This document shows, piece after piece, positions 9,300 through 18,200 of a stretch of DNA of 64,000 nucleotides. Source of the DNA: Methylobacter tundripaludum SV96 (lineage in GTDB: Bacteria > Pseudomonadota > Gammaproteobacteria > Methylococcales > Methylomonadaceae); assembly GCF_000190755.2 (NCBI RefSeq), contig NZ_JH109152.1:1342167-1406166 (forward strand), in the 5' to 3' direction. Position 1 is the first letter of the stretch. Every line of letters begins with the position of its first letter. The notes beneath the pieces are model-generated. The model saw only the letters and a program-made list of their open reading frames with translations, ran no database searches and was not told where the DNA came from. The translations under genes and the position numbers were made by a program.

Positions 9300-10217
9300 T
9301 TAAATTCCCGATAATCTGCACAATTCCTCCCTGAGACTGACTTTAGGCGAGAACTTCCACTCCTGATAACTGAAGTTTATTTGCTGCATGGTTTCATCGG
9401 ATTCGCGAGGCACATAATCAATTATTGAATTCGATTTAAAACTCGATACTACCAAAGTCGCCAGCTCTTCGGCGGTATAAGATTCTTCGGACCATATTTC
9501 AAAAAATTTCTTCATATTGCCGGACTTTTTCAATAATTCGGCAATTTCCAGTATCGAAACAATGACATCTTGAATATGGGTAAAGTGAAAGCGGGTTTCG
9601 CTATCAAGAACCCGAACCAGCTTGTTTTGCTTGGCTCGTTTTACGAAAGTCGGCAATAACTTGTTAACATGGTCGCGCTTGCCACCATAAACATCGGATA
9701 GGCGACAAATAGCCAACGGAATATTAAAACTGTTTGAAAAAGCCAGTATCAACTGCTCAGCGCTTTTTTTGGAAATCGCGTAAATATGATCGATAGATAT
9801 TTGACTGTCGTCCAATCTGTCGTAAAAAGAGACTTCCCTAGTACTCAAATAAATAAACAGCGGTTTTCTTGCCGTAGCAGATTCCGTTTGGCTAGCCACA
9901 ATTTCAATCAGATTGGTTGTCGCCAAAATCGTAGAATTTATACACTCTAAGGGGTTGGCTCTCGCATCGCTAACCCGTGAAACCCCAGCCGCATGAATAA
10001 TGATATCGACATCATGTAATAACGGAGTTAATCGTTCTTTATCCAGCAGATCCAGATTGACATATTCGATGCCCAATTCGGCAAAATCTCCAACCGTATC
10101 GTCATGCGGATAAACCCTGTCCACGCCGACGACAATATGGCCTAATTTGGCCAAGGCAATTGCCAATTCGCTACCGACAAAACCCGATATGCCGGTGATG
10201 AAATACTTAGCAGCCAT
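9300..10217 (-). CDS. NAD-dependent sugar epimerase/dehydratase
   Basis: A 305-residue extended short-chain dehydrogenase. The Rossmann motif is ITGISGFVGSELA, IIHAAGVSRVSDAR follows strand 4, and the active-site pair is in YAISKKS (YxxxK) after YLSTREVS. The ATG at 10217 has AAGGAG upstream at good spacing, so I prefer it to a start 24 bases earlier. It overlaps the end of the aminotransferase gene by 11 bases. Together they look like a keto-sugar forming or reducing step paired with transamination. It could equally be a 4-ketoreductase; the substrate cannot be told from the sequence. Confidence 0.8.
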   Translation of the reverse strand: MAAKYFITGISGFVGSELAIALAKLGHIVVGVDRVYPHDDTVGDFAELGIEYVNLDLLDKERLTPLLHDVDIIIHAAGVSRVSDARANPLECINSTILATTNLIEIVASQTESATARKPLFIYLSTREVSFYDRLDDSQISIDHIYAISKKSAEQLILAFSNSFNIPLAICRLSDVYGGKRDHVNKLLPTFVKRAKQNKLVRVLDSETRFHFTHIQDVIVSILEIAELLKKSGNMKKFFEIWSEESYTAEELATLVVSSFKSNSIIDYVPRESDETMQQINFSYQEWKFSPKVSLREELCRLSGI

Positions 10218-11334
10218 TAAAAAACTCCTTAATAGCGGCAATCACATATTCACACTGCTCGTCATCAAGAAACGGGTGTATCGGTAAGGATAATACCTCT
10301 CTCGATACTTGCTCGGTAACCGGCAAATCAAAATTACCAAGCTTAATAGACTCGTTGAGGTGCAATGGCTTTTCCCAATGAATGAAGCATTCAATATTCT
10401 TCTGCCGGAGATGACGAAGTAATTGATCCCTTTTTAGACAACGAATCGGATAGGAGCTAAATGTATCGAAATAGCCACTATCTTTCGGTGGCTGTGGCAA
10501 TTTTAGATCAACACAATTCATTAAGCCTGTATGGTAGCGCAAGGCAATTTGCCTTCGCCGTTTTATATCGCTTTCGAAGTATTTTAAATTAACGTTTAAT
10601 AAAGCCGCCTGTAAATTATCCAGCCTGGAATTAAAGCCAAAAGCCACCAGCTCTTTATTTTGGTTCTGTCCATGATTTCTTAATAACCTGACTTGCTCAG
10701 CCAAACACCGGTCATTGGTAGTAACAAGCCCCCCATCGCCATAACAATGCAGACTTTTCATTGGATGCAGGCTGAACGCATTAATAATCCCAAAATTCCC
10801 GGCATATACGCCATTAATATGCGCGCCCAGCGATTGCGCGGCGTCTTCAATAACATGTAAACGATATTTGCCGGCAATTGCCAATAATGCGTCCATATTG
10901 CAACAACGACCATTCATATGTACCGGAATAATCGCCCGTGTCGAAGCAGTAACGGCTTGCTCCAGTTTTTCAACCGCCAAATTAAAATCATCGGCTATAT
11001 CGATTAAAACCGGTTTCGCACCGCAATGCACTATCGTGGACACAGTGGCAACAAACGTATGGGCAACGGTTATTACTTCGTCGCCTTTACCAATATCCAA
11101 GGCTTTCAGCGCTAAAAACAGTGCATCGGTGCCGCTATTTACGCCGATGGCATATCGCACCCCCAACATTTTGGCAATCGATTCTTCAAACAGCTCGACA
11201 TCTTCCCGCAAAATGTAACTGGCGTTAGCGGCAACTGTGCTGAACGCGGCCAGTAGTTCTTCTTGTCGCTGCCCAAATTCTTGTTTCAATCCAACGTAGG
11301 GCACTTGAAATGAATCATGCTGTCCCAAAACCAT
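10207..11334 (-). CDS. DegT/DnrJ/EryC1/StrS-family sugar aminotransferase
   Basis: About 375 residues of PLP-dependent aminotransferase that should aminate a keto sugar. Visible motifs are GVNSGTDALFLAL, VITVAHTFVATVS, VIEDAAQSLGA and SLHPMKSLHCYGDGG with the presumed PLP lysine. The start is uncertain: the ATG at 11334 begins shortly before the conserved PYVGLKQEF motif, but GGAG abuts it directly; an upstream TTG at 11379 keeps the frame open. It is not a close copy of LegC at 1067-2215, so two different amino sugars are probably made in this locus. It overlaps the downstream epimerase gene by 11 bases. Confidence 0.83.
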   Translation of the reverse strand: MVLGQHDSFQVPYVGLKQEFGQRQEELLAAFSTVAANASYILREDVELFEESIAKMLGVRYAIGVNSGTDALFLALKALDIGKGDEVITVAHTFVATVSTIVHCGAKPVLIDIADDFNLAVEKLEQAVTASTRAIIPVHMNGRCCNMDALLAIAGKYRLHVIEDAAQSLGAHINGVYAGNFGIINAFSLHPMKSLHCYGDGGLVTTNDRCLAEQVRLLRNHGQNQNKELVAFGFNSRLDNLQAALLNVNLKYFESDIKRRRQIALRYHTGLMNCVDLKLPQPPKDSGYFDTFSSYPIRCLKRDQLLRHLRQKNIECFIHWEKPLHLNESIKLGNFDLPVTEQVSREVLSLPIHPFLDDEQCEYVIAAIKEFFNGC

Positions 11335-11662
11335 CTCCAAATAACTTTTTACTATTCCAACAAGCAATAAACGACACAATATACCGGCAGGATGGCATCT
11401 CCTGATTCGACATTTGGATGCTAGGCTGATACCTATAGCCGTGTTGCGTCAACACATTGCCTTCAACCCCTTCGTACTTACGTATCGTGGTTCCGTGCTC
11501 GAACATTTGTAACGCTGCCTTTTTCAAGGTTTCACCTGACGCATCAGCTTAAATACTCCATACGCGTTTTTCTGTCCGAAAAATCTATCATGCTCACAAA
11601 ATATATCTCCATACGAGAAAGCACTACATTTAGTGGTTTGGGCTGTCAACTGCATAGCCATG
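11335..11662. other. 328-base intergenic stretch, no confident gene
   Basis: This stretch separates the C-methyltransferase and aminotransferase genes. On the minus strand a 70-codon frame (11315-11527) opens at a TTG and runs into the aminotransferase start; it resembles nothing I know and overlaps a better gene, so I do not call it. A small perfect hairpin (six-base arms 11441-11446 and 11450-11455) is visible. No promoter or terminator is clear. It may be a degraded insertion or an untranslated leader. Confidence 0.4.
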
Positions 11663-12835
11663 TTAGTTATTTAATGCATCTTCTGGCGGCAATATAAACT
11701 CACATTGATGTGGATTTAAACGCTCTCGGATTTGACATGCAATATCTCTAGGGAGCGGCATTAAAACTTTACTTCCTTGCGGTATATCTTTCGGGCTATA
11801 AACATAACGCCCTCGATACTCTCGCCCATAGCGCAAAGGATCTTCATCCACAAAAAATGCAATACGATCATGTAAGATTCCATAAAGCCAATTAGCACCT
11901 ATCGACGTTCCAAAAACCCCAAGTACATCAGTTTTTGTGGTAAGAGCTTGCTCCTGAAGAGCTGAAAGCCAGGCAATACTAGCTTCAACAATGGCACTTT
12001 GCTGTGAAAGCAAGTTATTATCTTGATTTCTTTGTATTACATCCTCAGTTCGACGCGCAACAATACTAATTTCCTTTGGGAGTAATTGCGTATCCAGGTA
12101 TTCAATTTGCAAGCCTGCACGCGCCAATAATATTTCAATACTCTGTTTCGAGAAGTGAGAGCAATGATCAAAAATGGAAATATCAAAAGGCGAATCTGGA
12201 AAATGCGGAACCTGTAGTATCGCAAGACTGTTCTCATGCATACGATCACGCATACTTCTCAAAAAAGAAAGCGGGTTAGTTACGTGTTCAAGCACATGAA
12301 CGGCTGTTATAAGGTCAAAAGTATTTTCGATGTCAGCCAACTCCCCTTCATACACATCGCAAACATTCGGAATTTTTAGGACGCGTTCCCGGTCGGGAAG
12401 ATGGGGATCGAAACCAAATAAACTCCAATTTTGTACTTGCGCTGAAAACGCCTTCAATGTGGGTCCTGTCCCACAACCTAAATCCAAGAAACGTCCACTC
12501 TCGGGTATCGTAAATTTCCCGAAAAAATTGCGAAACATAACTTCCGATCTAGGTAATGCAACGCCTATATCTTGGTCAAATATTAGTTGCTCACTCCGAT
12601 CTACACTTTGGTGATAAAGATCATAGGATGAATAAATACGTTTAGTGGATTTACTCCAGGATTCATCTACGACTTTTTGAACTAAACCGCATTGAGGACA
12701 AACCCCTACTAAGAATTTATCTTCCCATGACCGACAATCCGAAGTCACTGCCAGAAGATTTCCCGCTTTCTCAAAACTGCGAAGCCCCTCGAATTCACAT
12801 GAGTGACACTTATGTATAGGTTGTGTAGATGCCAT
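11663..12835 (-). CDS. C-methyltransferase with N-terminal zinc-binding and C-terminal Methyltransf_14-like domains
   Basis: About 390 residues. The N-terminus has two CxxC pairs (C10/C13 and C46/C49), as in the zinc-binding domain of sugar C-methyltransferases. The SAM-binding motif is RFLDLGCGTGPTLKAF with FDLITAVHVLEHV after it. The C-terminal part (GVFGTSIGANWLYGIL, FFVDEDPLRYG, VLMPLPRDIA) resembles the C-terminal domain of that family. The ATG at 12835 has AGGAAG eight bases upstream; the longer frame to 12946 would overlap the oxygenase gene. NDP-sugar C-methylation is the family's best-known role (TylC3, NovU type), but substrates vary. Expression is probably shared with the oxygenase gene 58 bases upstream. 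Confidence 0.78.
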   Translation of the reverse strand: MASTQPIHKCHSCEFEGLRSFEKAGNLLAVTSDCRSWEDKFLVGVCPQCGLVQKVVDESWSKSTKRIYSSYDLYHQSVDRSEQLIFDQDIGVALPRSEVMFRNFFGKFTIPESGRFLDLGCGTGPTLKAFSAQVQNWSLFGFDPHLPDRERVLKIPNVCDVYEGELADIENTFDLITAVHVLEHVTNPLSFLRSMRDRMHENSLAILQVPHFPDSPFDISIFDHCSHFSKQSIEILLARAGLQIEYLDTQLLPKEISIVARRTEDVIQRNQDNNLLSQQSAIVEASIAWLSALQEQALTTKTDVLGVFGTSIGANWLYGILHDRIAFFVDEDPLRYGREYRGRYVYSPKDIPQGSKVLMPLPRDIACQIRERLNPHQCEFILPPEDALNN

Positions 12836-12893
12836 TATGAGCTTCCTGATAGTTCTTTTCGCATAAATGAAAACATATTTAAAATATACAATG

Positions 12894-13748
12894 TTAAACA
12901 AGGGGAAATGAGGGACTATTAATAATCTCGCCAGGAGCGACTCCAACTTGAATATTCATACTTGAGGCTGTACCTTGCCGAGGCGCATATCGAGTCTGCC
13001 CCACAAGGTAACGCAAAGAGATGGCGCGACGTTGTCGATCCATCGAATTATTGGGCAATGAACGATGCCAAGTTCGACCATCATGAGCAGCCACTCCACC
13101 AACGCGAAGCTTAATACCACAAACCTCAAAACTTTTATTAACAAAATCTAAAGGTGACAAACAGCTACTCCCATCACTCAAATCTTTTCCTGAATGAAGA
13201 TCATAAGGACCGCCAATAATACCAGACTTATGACTACCCACCGCATACTCAAGACCGCCATTCAAAGAATCCACATCATCAAGCGGAATCCACAGCGCAA
13301 TCTGATTTTGAGGCTCAAATGGAAAAAATGCAGCATCTTGATGCCAACTCAGCATTTCACCTTCACCCGGCGGCTTTGAAAACATAATAGTTTCAAGAAG
13401 CCTTAGTTCTGTTTCACCCAGACTAACATGAGCAAACTGCCTAGCAAGATGACTTGCTTGCTCACCCAAAGCAAATTCAGAAAGCGTATCGAATTCCTCA
13501 AGTGGCCTAATACGCTTCGTATCACCCCGCACATGCCTCCAAAACACAGCTGCGGGCTTATCTTCCGGCAAAAATGAAGTTATAGTGCTTTGAGTAAACT
13601 GTAAGCATTCATCTGCTATGCGAGCGAGCAAATTAGTATCAAAATAGTTTTCAATGGCAACAAATCCCTGCTCACAGAAGAGTTTCGTATCTAAATTGGA
13701 TAATGACCCAGGTATTGGCTCTATTAGAGAAGGAGCTTTATCTTGCAT
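12894..13748 (-). CDS. Phytanoyl-CoA dioxygenase (PhyH)-family Fe(II)/2-oxoglutarate oxygenase
   Basis: A 284-residue protein with the metal-binding HxD in LSWHQDAAFF (H136, D138) and a distal histidine in GRTWHRSLPNNS (about H228). Arginines in RRAISLRYL are placed to bind 2-oxoglutarate. The GGLEYAVGSHKSG block is typical of PhyH-family hydroxylases. The start at 13748 follows an AAGGTG ribosome-binding site. It sits between an unknown small ORF and the C-methyltransferase gene, in AT-rich DNA. Hydroxylation of a sugar or acyl chain of the glycan is plausible; the family is broad and I cannot name a substrate. Confidence 0.85.
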   Translation of the reverse strand: MQDKAPSLIEPIPGSLSNLDTKLFCEQGFVAIENYFDTNLLARIADECLQFTQSTITSFLPEDKPAAVFWRHVRGDTKRIRPLEEFDTLSEFALGEQASHLARQFAHVSLGETELRLLETIMFSKPPGEGEMLSWHQDAAFFPFEPQNQIALWIPLDDVDSLNGGLEYAVGSHKSGIIGGPYDLHSGKDLSDGSSCLSPLDFVNKSFEVCGIKLRVGGVAAHDGRTWHRSLPNNSMDRQRRAISLRYLVGQTRYAPRQGTASSMNIQVGVAPGEIINSPSFPLV

Positions 13749-13763
13749 AATTTCTATTCACCT

Positions 13764-13973
13764 TTATTTTATAATTATATAACGCTTATTTCTAATAATA
13801 AAATGTAAGCCTTGTTGGATGGTATTAATAAGTTCATTACTGAGTAAAATAAAATGATCTAGAATACTATTACTTATAAAAAATTGTTTATTATGCCATT
13901 GACAAACAGTCCGCATTGGCATTAAAACTTGATCTTTTAGCATTCCTGTCATGCCATGTCTTATACTCAACAT
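13764..13973 (-). CDS. Small hypothetical protein (69 residues)
   Basis: I do not recognise this frame. It opens at an ATG, is AT-rich, encodes a basic, hydrophobic-rich peptide (central segment with LDHFILLSNELINTI), and ends 15 bases before the oxygenase start. No strong ribosome-binding site is evident. Its position fits a small gene co-transcribed with the oxygenase gene, but it may be a chance frame or the tail of a decayed gene. The 160 bases upstream (13974-14133) are very AT-rich and show no gene. Confidence 0.3.
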   Translation of the reverse strand: MLSIRHGMTGMLKDQVLMPMRTVCQWHNKQFFISNSILDHFILLSNELINTIQQGLHFIIRNKRYIIIK

Positions 13974-14133
13974 ACAGCAGAATGCCTAATATTTTTCCTT
14001 GATAAAAATCCCTGAGCAATACATATCATCATAAAGAAATAAACATAAGCCAACCTAACGAAAAATAGAAAACATTCACTTCCTAAAAATAACCGGGTAA
14101 TATATAAAATATACTTATGAAAAACATCTAAGT

Positions 14134-15285
14134 TCAAATAAGTTTAATATCATTAATAATCTTATTAACTCTATGATCCCACGTATGATGGGAGTTTATT
14201 ATACTTATAATGTCATTTTTTATTTTATTTACAGACCCACTATTACGTTTAAAATTCTCATAAGCTTCATCAAAGTTATCTTCCCGGAACGTATAAAAAT
14301 GACATTGATCATCAAAAAAATCATATAAGCCTCTCACCCTTTTTTGCTCTTTATAGACGACAGTATTATCATACCAAAAAATAACCCCACCGGAAGCCAT
14401 GCAATCGATAGCCCGAAAATGAAAACTAACACCATCATGCAAATTAATTGCTGATGATTGATGGGCAATATTCATTTCGGATGGACAATTTATAAAATAT
14501 TTATAATATTTTCGATAAGCAGGCCATTCTTTCCAGTTTAGAGAGCCATAAATAGCAATGGAATCTGATCTTTTTAATGCAATGCCCAATAACTCCGCTC
14601 TGTTGTTTAGTCGTTTTGTCTTTTCCATTAAATCGTAATATACATTCCTTTCAACATAACTTTCATTAATAGATATTTTTTTACAAATATTTTTAATAAT
14701 ATTTTCGAGATCTTCAAGCGTTTTCATTTCAAATTTCGTATTCGCCAAATGTTCCTCATAACCATTCAGCAGCATCTCGAATGTCGATTCAGACTCCAGG
14801 TCTATCTTCCTGTTCAATTCTTCATCAGACCATGGCTTTGGAATATGTCCAATAAAATTAAATTCCGTATAATTACCAAGATTTAACTGAAGCGGAGAAA
14901 ACGTCTTAGTACATGTGCCTGGCGGTAGCCAGTCTTGTATACCCCCAGCATCAAAATTTGCATCCGCGTTCGGGTCAAAAAAATAGGTAATGTCGCTGCC
15001 TTTAAGATGATTTTGGGTTCTACCTTGAAAATCAACTACCCAGGTAATATGTGGAATGCCGAGATCATGTAATATTGGAATTTCATCTTTAACACGATTC
15101 ATCTCAAAAACAGCGTCAGGTTTATTCTGCTGAATCCATAAATACATTTCCGATTCGGCCAATAATCTGAGGCAACCAGACACCTTAATACCCGCCTTAA
15201 CAAACGATTTTTCCAAACAACTAAATAACGTGCGATAAAGATTGGTATCATTGGGTAGAAAAATTGATATATGAGTAATTTTCAT
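14134..15285 (-). CDS. CgeB-like glycosyltransferase, paralogue of the 4133-5284 protein
   Basis: A 383-residue protein homologous along its whole length to the glycosyltransferase at 4133-5284: the shared blocks include GSDITYFF, QDWLPPG, GHIPKPW, IYGSLNWKEW, NLHDGVSFHFRAIDCMASGG and HTWDHR. The N-terminal half should bind the acceptor and the C-terminal half the nucleotide sugar. It starts three bases after the stop of the 1286-residue glycosyltransferase gene, so the two are probably co-translated. Its DNA is much more AT-rich than its plus-strand paralogue, which suggests separate acquisition more than recent duplication. Confidence 0.78.
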   Translation of the reverse strand: MKITHISIFLPNDTNLYRTLFSCLEKSFVKAGIKVSGCLRLLAESEMYLWIQQNKPDAVFEMNRVKDEIPILHDLGIPHITWVVDFQGRTQNHLKGSDITYFFDPNADANFDAGGIQDWLPPGTCTKTFSPLQLNLGNYTEFNFIGHIPKPWSDEELNRKIDLESESTFEMLLNGYEEHLANTKFEMKTLEDLENIIKNICKKISINESYVERNVYYDLMEKTKRLNNRAELLGIALKRSDSIAIYGSLNWKEWPAYRKYYKYFINCPSEMNIAHQSSAINLHDGVSFHFRAIDCMASGGVIFWYDNTVVYKEQKRVRGLYDFFDDQCHFYTFREDNFDEAYENFKRNSGSVNKIKNDIISIINSHHTWDHRVNKIINDIKLI

Positions 15286-15288
15286 TGC

Positions 15289-18200
15289 CTATCCCAATAA
15301 CCTCCCCCTGATCGAGGAGAGTATGGTTGTAGAAATGGCTTTATATGAGAATATTTTCTGTAACTGGCTTAGTGCTTTTTGAGCAACCTTATTACGCTCA
15401 TTTTCATTCTCAAGATAAAATTTAGTTTTATATAGAAAATCATCTTCGTCATCGTAAAGTACGGCCTGTTCGTCAGAAAAATAACTGGAAAGCGGCGAAC
15501 AATCATACTCATTTTTACGCGACAATATAAACGAACCCGATGCCATGATCTCTAAGGCTCTCATATGCAAAGTAACCCCTGGGCTAACATTCAAACATAT
15601 CCTGGCATTATTCATTATTCTGTTAATATATTCCCCATTATCAGCTACGCCTCTGGCGAATTTTTTAAACGCAGGGTAACGATCCCAGTTTTTTCCATAC
15701 AAATGAATATTGATATCCAATTGCGACTCAATTAGCAAGGAAACCGGCCAGGTTTTCATTTTGCTAAGGCATTCGCAATGCAGTCGACTTCCAGTCAAAG
15801 GAAACAAAACCTCCATAACCTGTGGCTCTAATACAATGTTCTTTTTATAAAAAACAGCATTAAAGTCATCTACAGTGATGTCACTAACGTCATATACGGA
15901 ATTTCCACCGCGCATTGTGCAAAACTTATTAAATTCGTTCATATTCAGAGAAGATAAGTGCTCATCCAAAATATGATAGAGTCCAACCAGATCGACTTCA
16001 GATATTGCTCCCGTATTAATAAGCTTCGTCTCGCTTTCATTTAATAGCAATTGAAACTGTTTCGGGTTTCTAATTGGATCGAACGTTCTCTCGGGTTCTT
16101 GCAAATGCGTTATCACCAACACATCGCAATCGTAATTTTTCTCTTCAAGAGGGAAATAAATTTTGTCATTATAGCCAAGCGGCAAAAACTCGATGGGGCT
16201 GTTTTTATATGTCGGAAACTCATTCAAACCCAACCATGCTTTGGCAAAAACAAAAGTAAAGTCTTTAGCCTTTAAAGCTTGTTTATTGCCGGTTATATTA
16301 GGCAACATATCCTGAATCCAATTTACAAAAGGAACAGATTCAGGCACGCCATCAAATTCATGACGAAAATGGTCAATCGTTAAGATAATATCCGGTTTAA
16401 AACGATTTATCTCATCGATAAAATGCTCAATACTACTCAGGTAATAATTTTCTTCTTCAATGCAGACGGTAGTCATAGCGCCGCTTCTATCAAAGCCGTC
16501 CATCAAATCACGCATACAATATTTCAGAAAACTCGAAAACCGGGATATAAACCCCATTACCCGTAGCGAAGCAATATTTTCGGCCTTGAATTTATCCCGC
16601 CATTCGGAGTCGGTTATTCGGCCATAATATTTATTGATTTCCTGTAAATTGGCGGCATGACGTTGATTGCGCTGCAGCTCGGCCCGATTAACAAACTCAA
16701 GCACTTGCCCGGCCTTTAAATCACCCTGCGCTTTCATATCCAGCAAAACGGTGGGCAATGCCGCTTGGTTTTTTTGTAGCTCCAGATAAAATCGATCTAT
16801 AGCGTTATCATAAAAAAACTGAATGCGTTTTGACGTGATTATCTGTTCCCAATCATGAAGCAGCATATTCAACACAAATAGTCCGAATTCCTGCTCTATT
16901 ATATAAACAGGCACCTCGAATTCCGCCATCTCCGGGATTGGCCGCTCGGTATTGTTAAAAGCCGCTAATAATTCATAACCGGAACCCAGGCTTAGCAATA
17001 CATAACAACTGGTATTTTCCCGCTGATAGTAAGTTGAATTATCACGAATAAGCCAGCAATTACCCAGTAACGCAACATTATCCAATTGGTAATAATTGTT
17101 GCCGTTTATAACTAAGGATACTTCCCAATATTCCGATTCGATTAATTTGTCGATCGCAATGTCGATCTTTTTACCTTGTATTCCCTCAATTAGTCGGTTA
17201 TATAATTCATGACGATTATTTTTTAAAATCGCCATGTTTTTTAGTAATCTATCCCGGCATGTCTGTATTGTGTTTGGCGTTCGACTATGCAAAATCACGT
17301 TATCGCCAAACAACTCAAATAAAACCGACTCAGTTTGGGTTGCAACCGCGTCGACGGCAGGGGAACTGATTAACGTCTTTATCGCCGATTTCTCAATAAA
17401 ATGATCGATTGCAGCATCGTAGGTAAAATGCTGCGCCAGCGCTATTGGCGATTTAGCTGGCCGCAAGCGGTTATCGATAATATTTTTTAAATCGTCTTCG
17501 GTTTTGAAGAACAGGCAATAATCGTCCCAATGCGGCTTTTCCGCGACATCCCGGCAATCGTAAACCACCGGAATACAGCCGCATGCAGCAACCTCGGCAA
17601 GACGCTGTGAGTTAATTTCAAACGGATGGGAAACAATCGCATAGGTCGCAGAACGATACACGTCGGCAACCTCGACGCCATGCACTAGCTCACCCCGAAA
17701 AAAAGGCGCAACCAGCGGTTCCTGATCCCAATAACGCCCGTAAATCTCCACCGGCAATGTTGAATGTTGACAAAGCCACTGTATCGAATAATCCCTGATC
17801 ACATAATGCAACAGCTTCCAAAATACAAATTCATAAGTCAAAGATGAGCGCTCAGCAATACGCGTTACCGTCTGCTCATCAAAACATCCGCCCCGATTTA
17901 ATATTTCAACCAACTGTGCAATGGCTTGCCGTTGCTGATCGTCAGCAACATCAACATTCGACAAGTAGGAAGTGCCGACAAAAATAATTTTCTGCTGCCG
18001 TTGCCGATTATCATCCGAATAAAAGATGTCTTCGTCGATGACAAAATGTTGGCGTTCCACGTTTTCGGCGCCGCACTGCTTAAGATACTGATCGAAAATC
18101 GGCGAAATGGAAAAATTAAAATCATTCTCCCGCCAGCTTAACAACTGTTGATTTTTTATTTCCGGCATCGGATCCTGCCACCAAACAATATTGATGACAT

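Noticed and set aside
11315-11527. 70-codon minus-strand frame with TTG start
   Set aside because: It overlaps the aminotransferase start, has no recognisable similarity and only a weak start.
11400-11560. Possible group II intron or other structured RNA remnant
   Set aside because: One small hairpin is visible but no recognisable domain V or reverse transcriptase.
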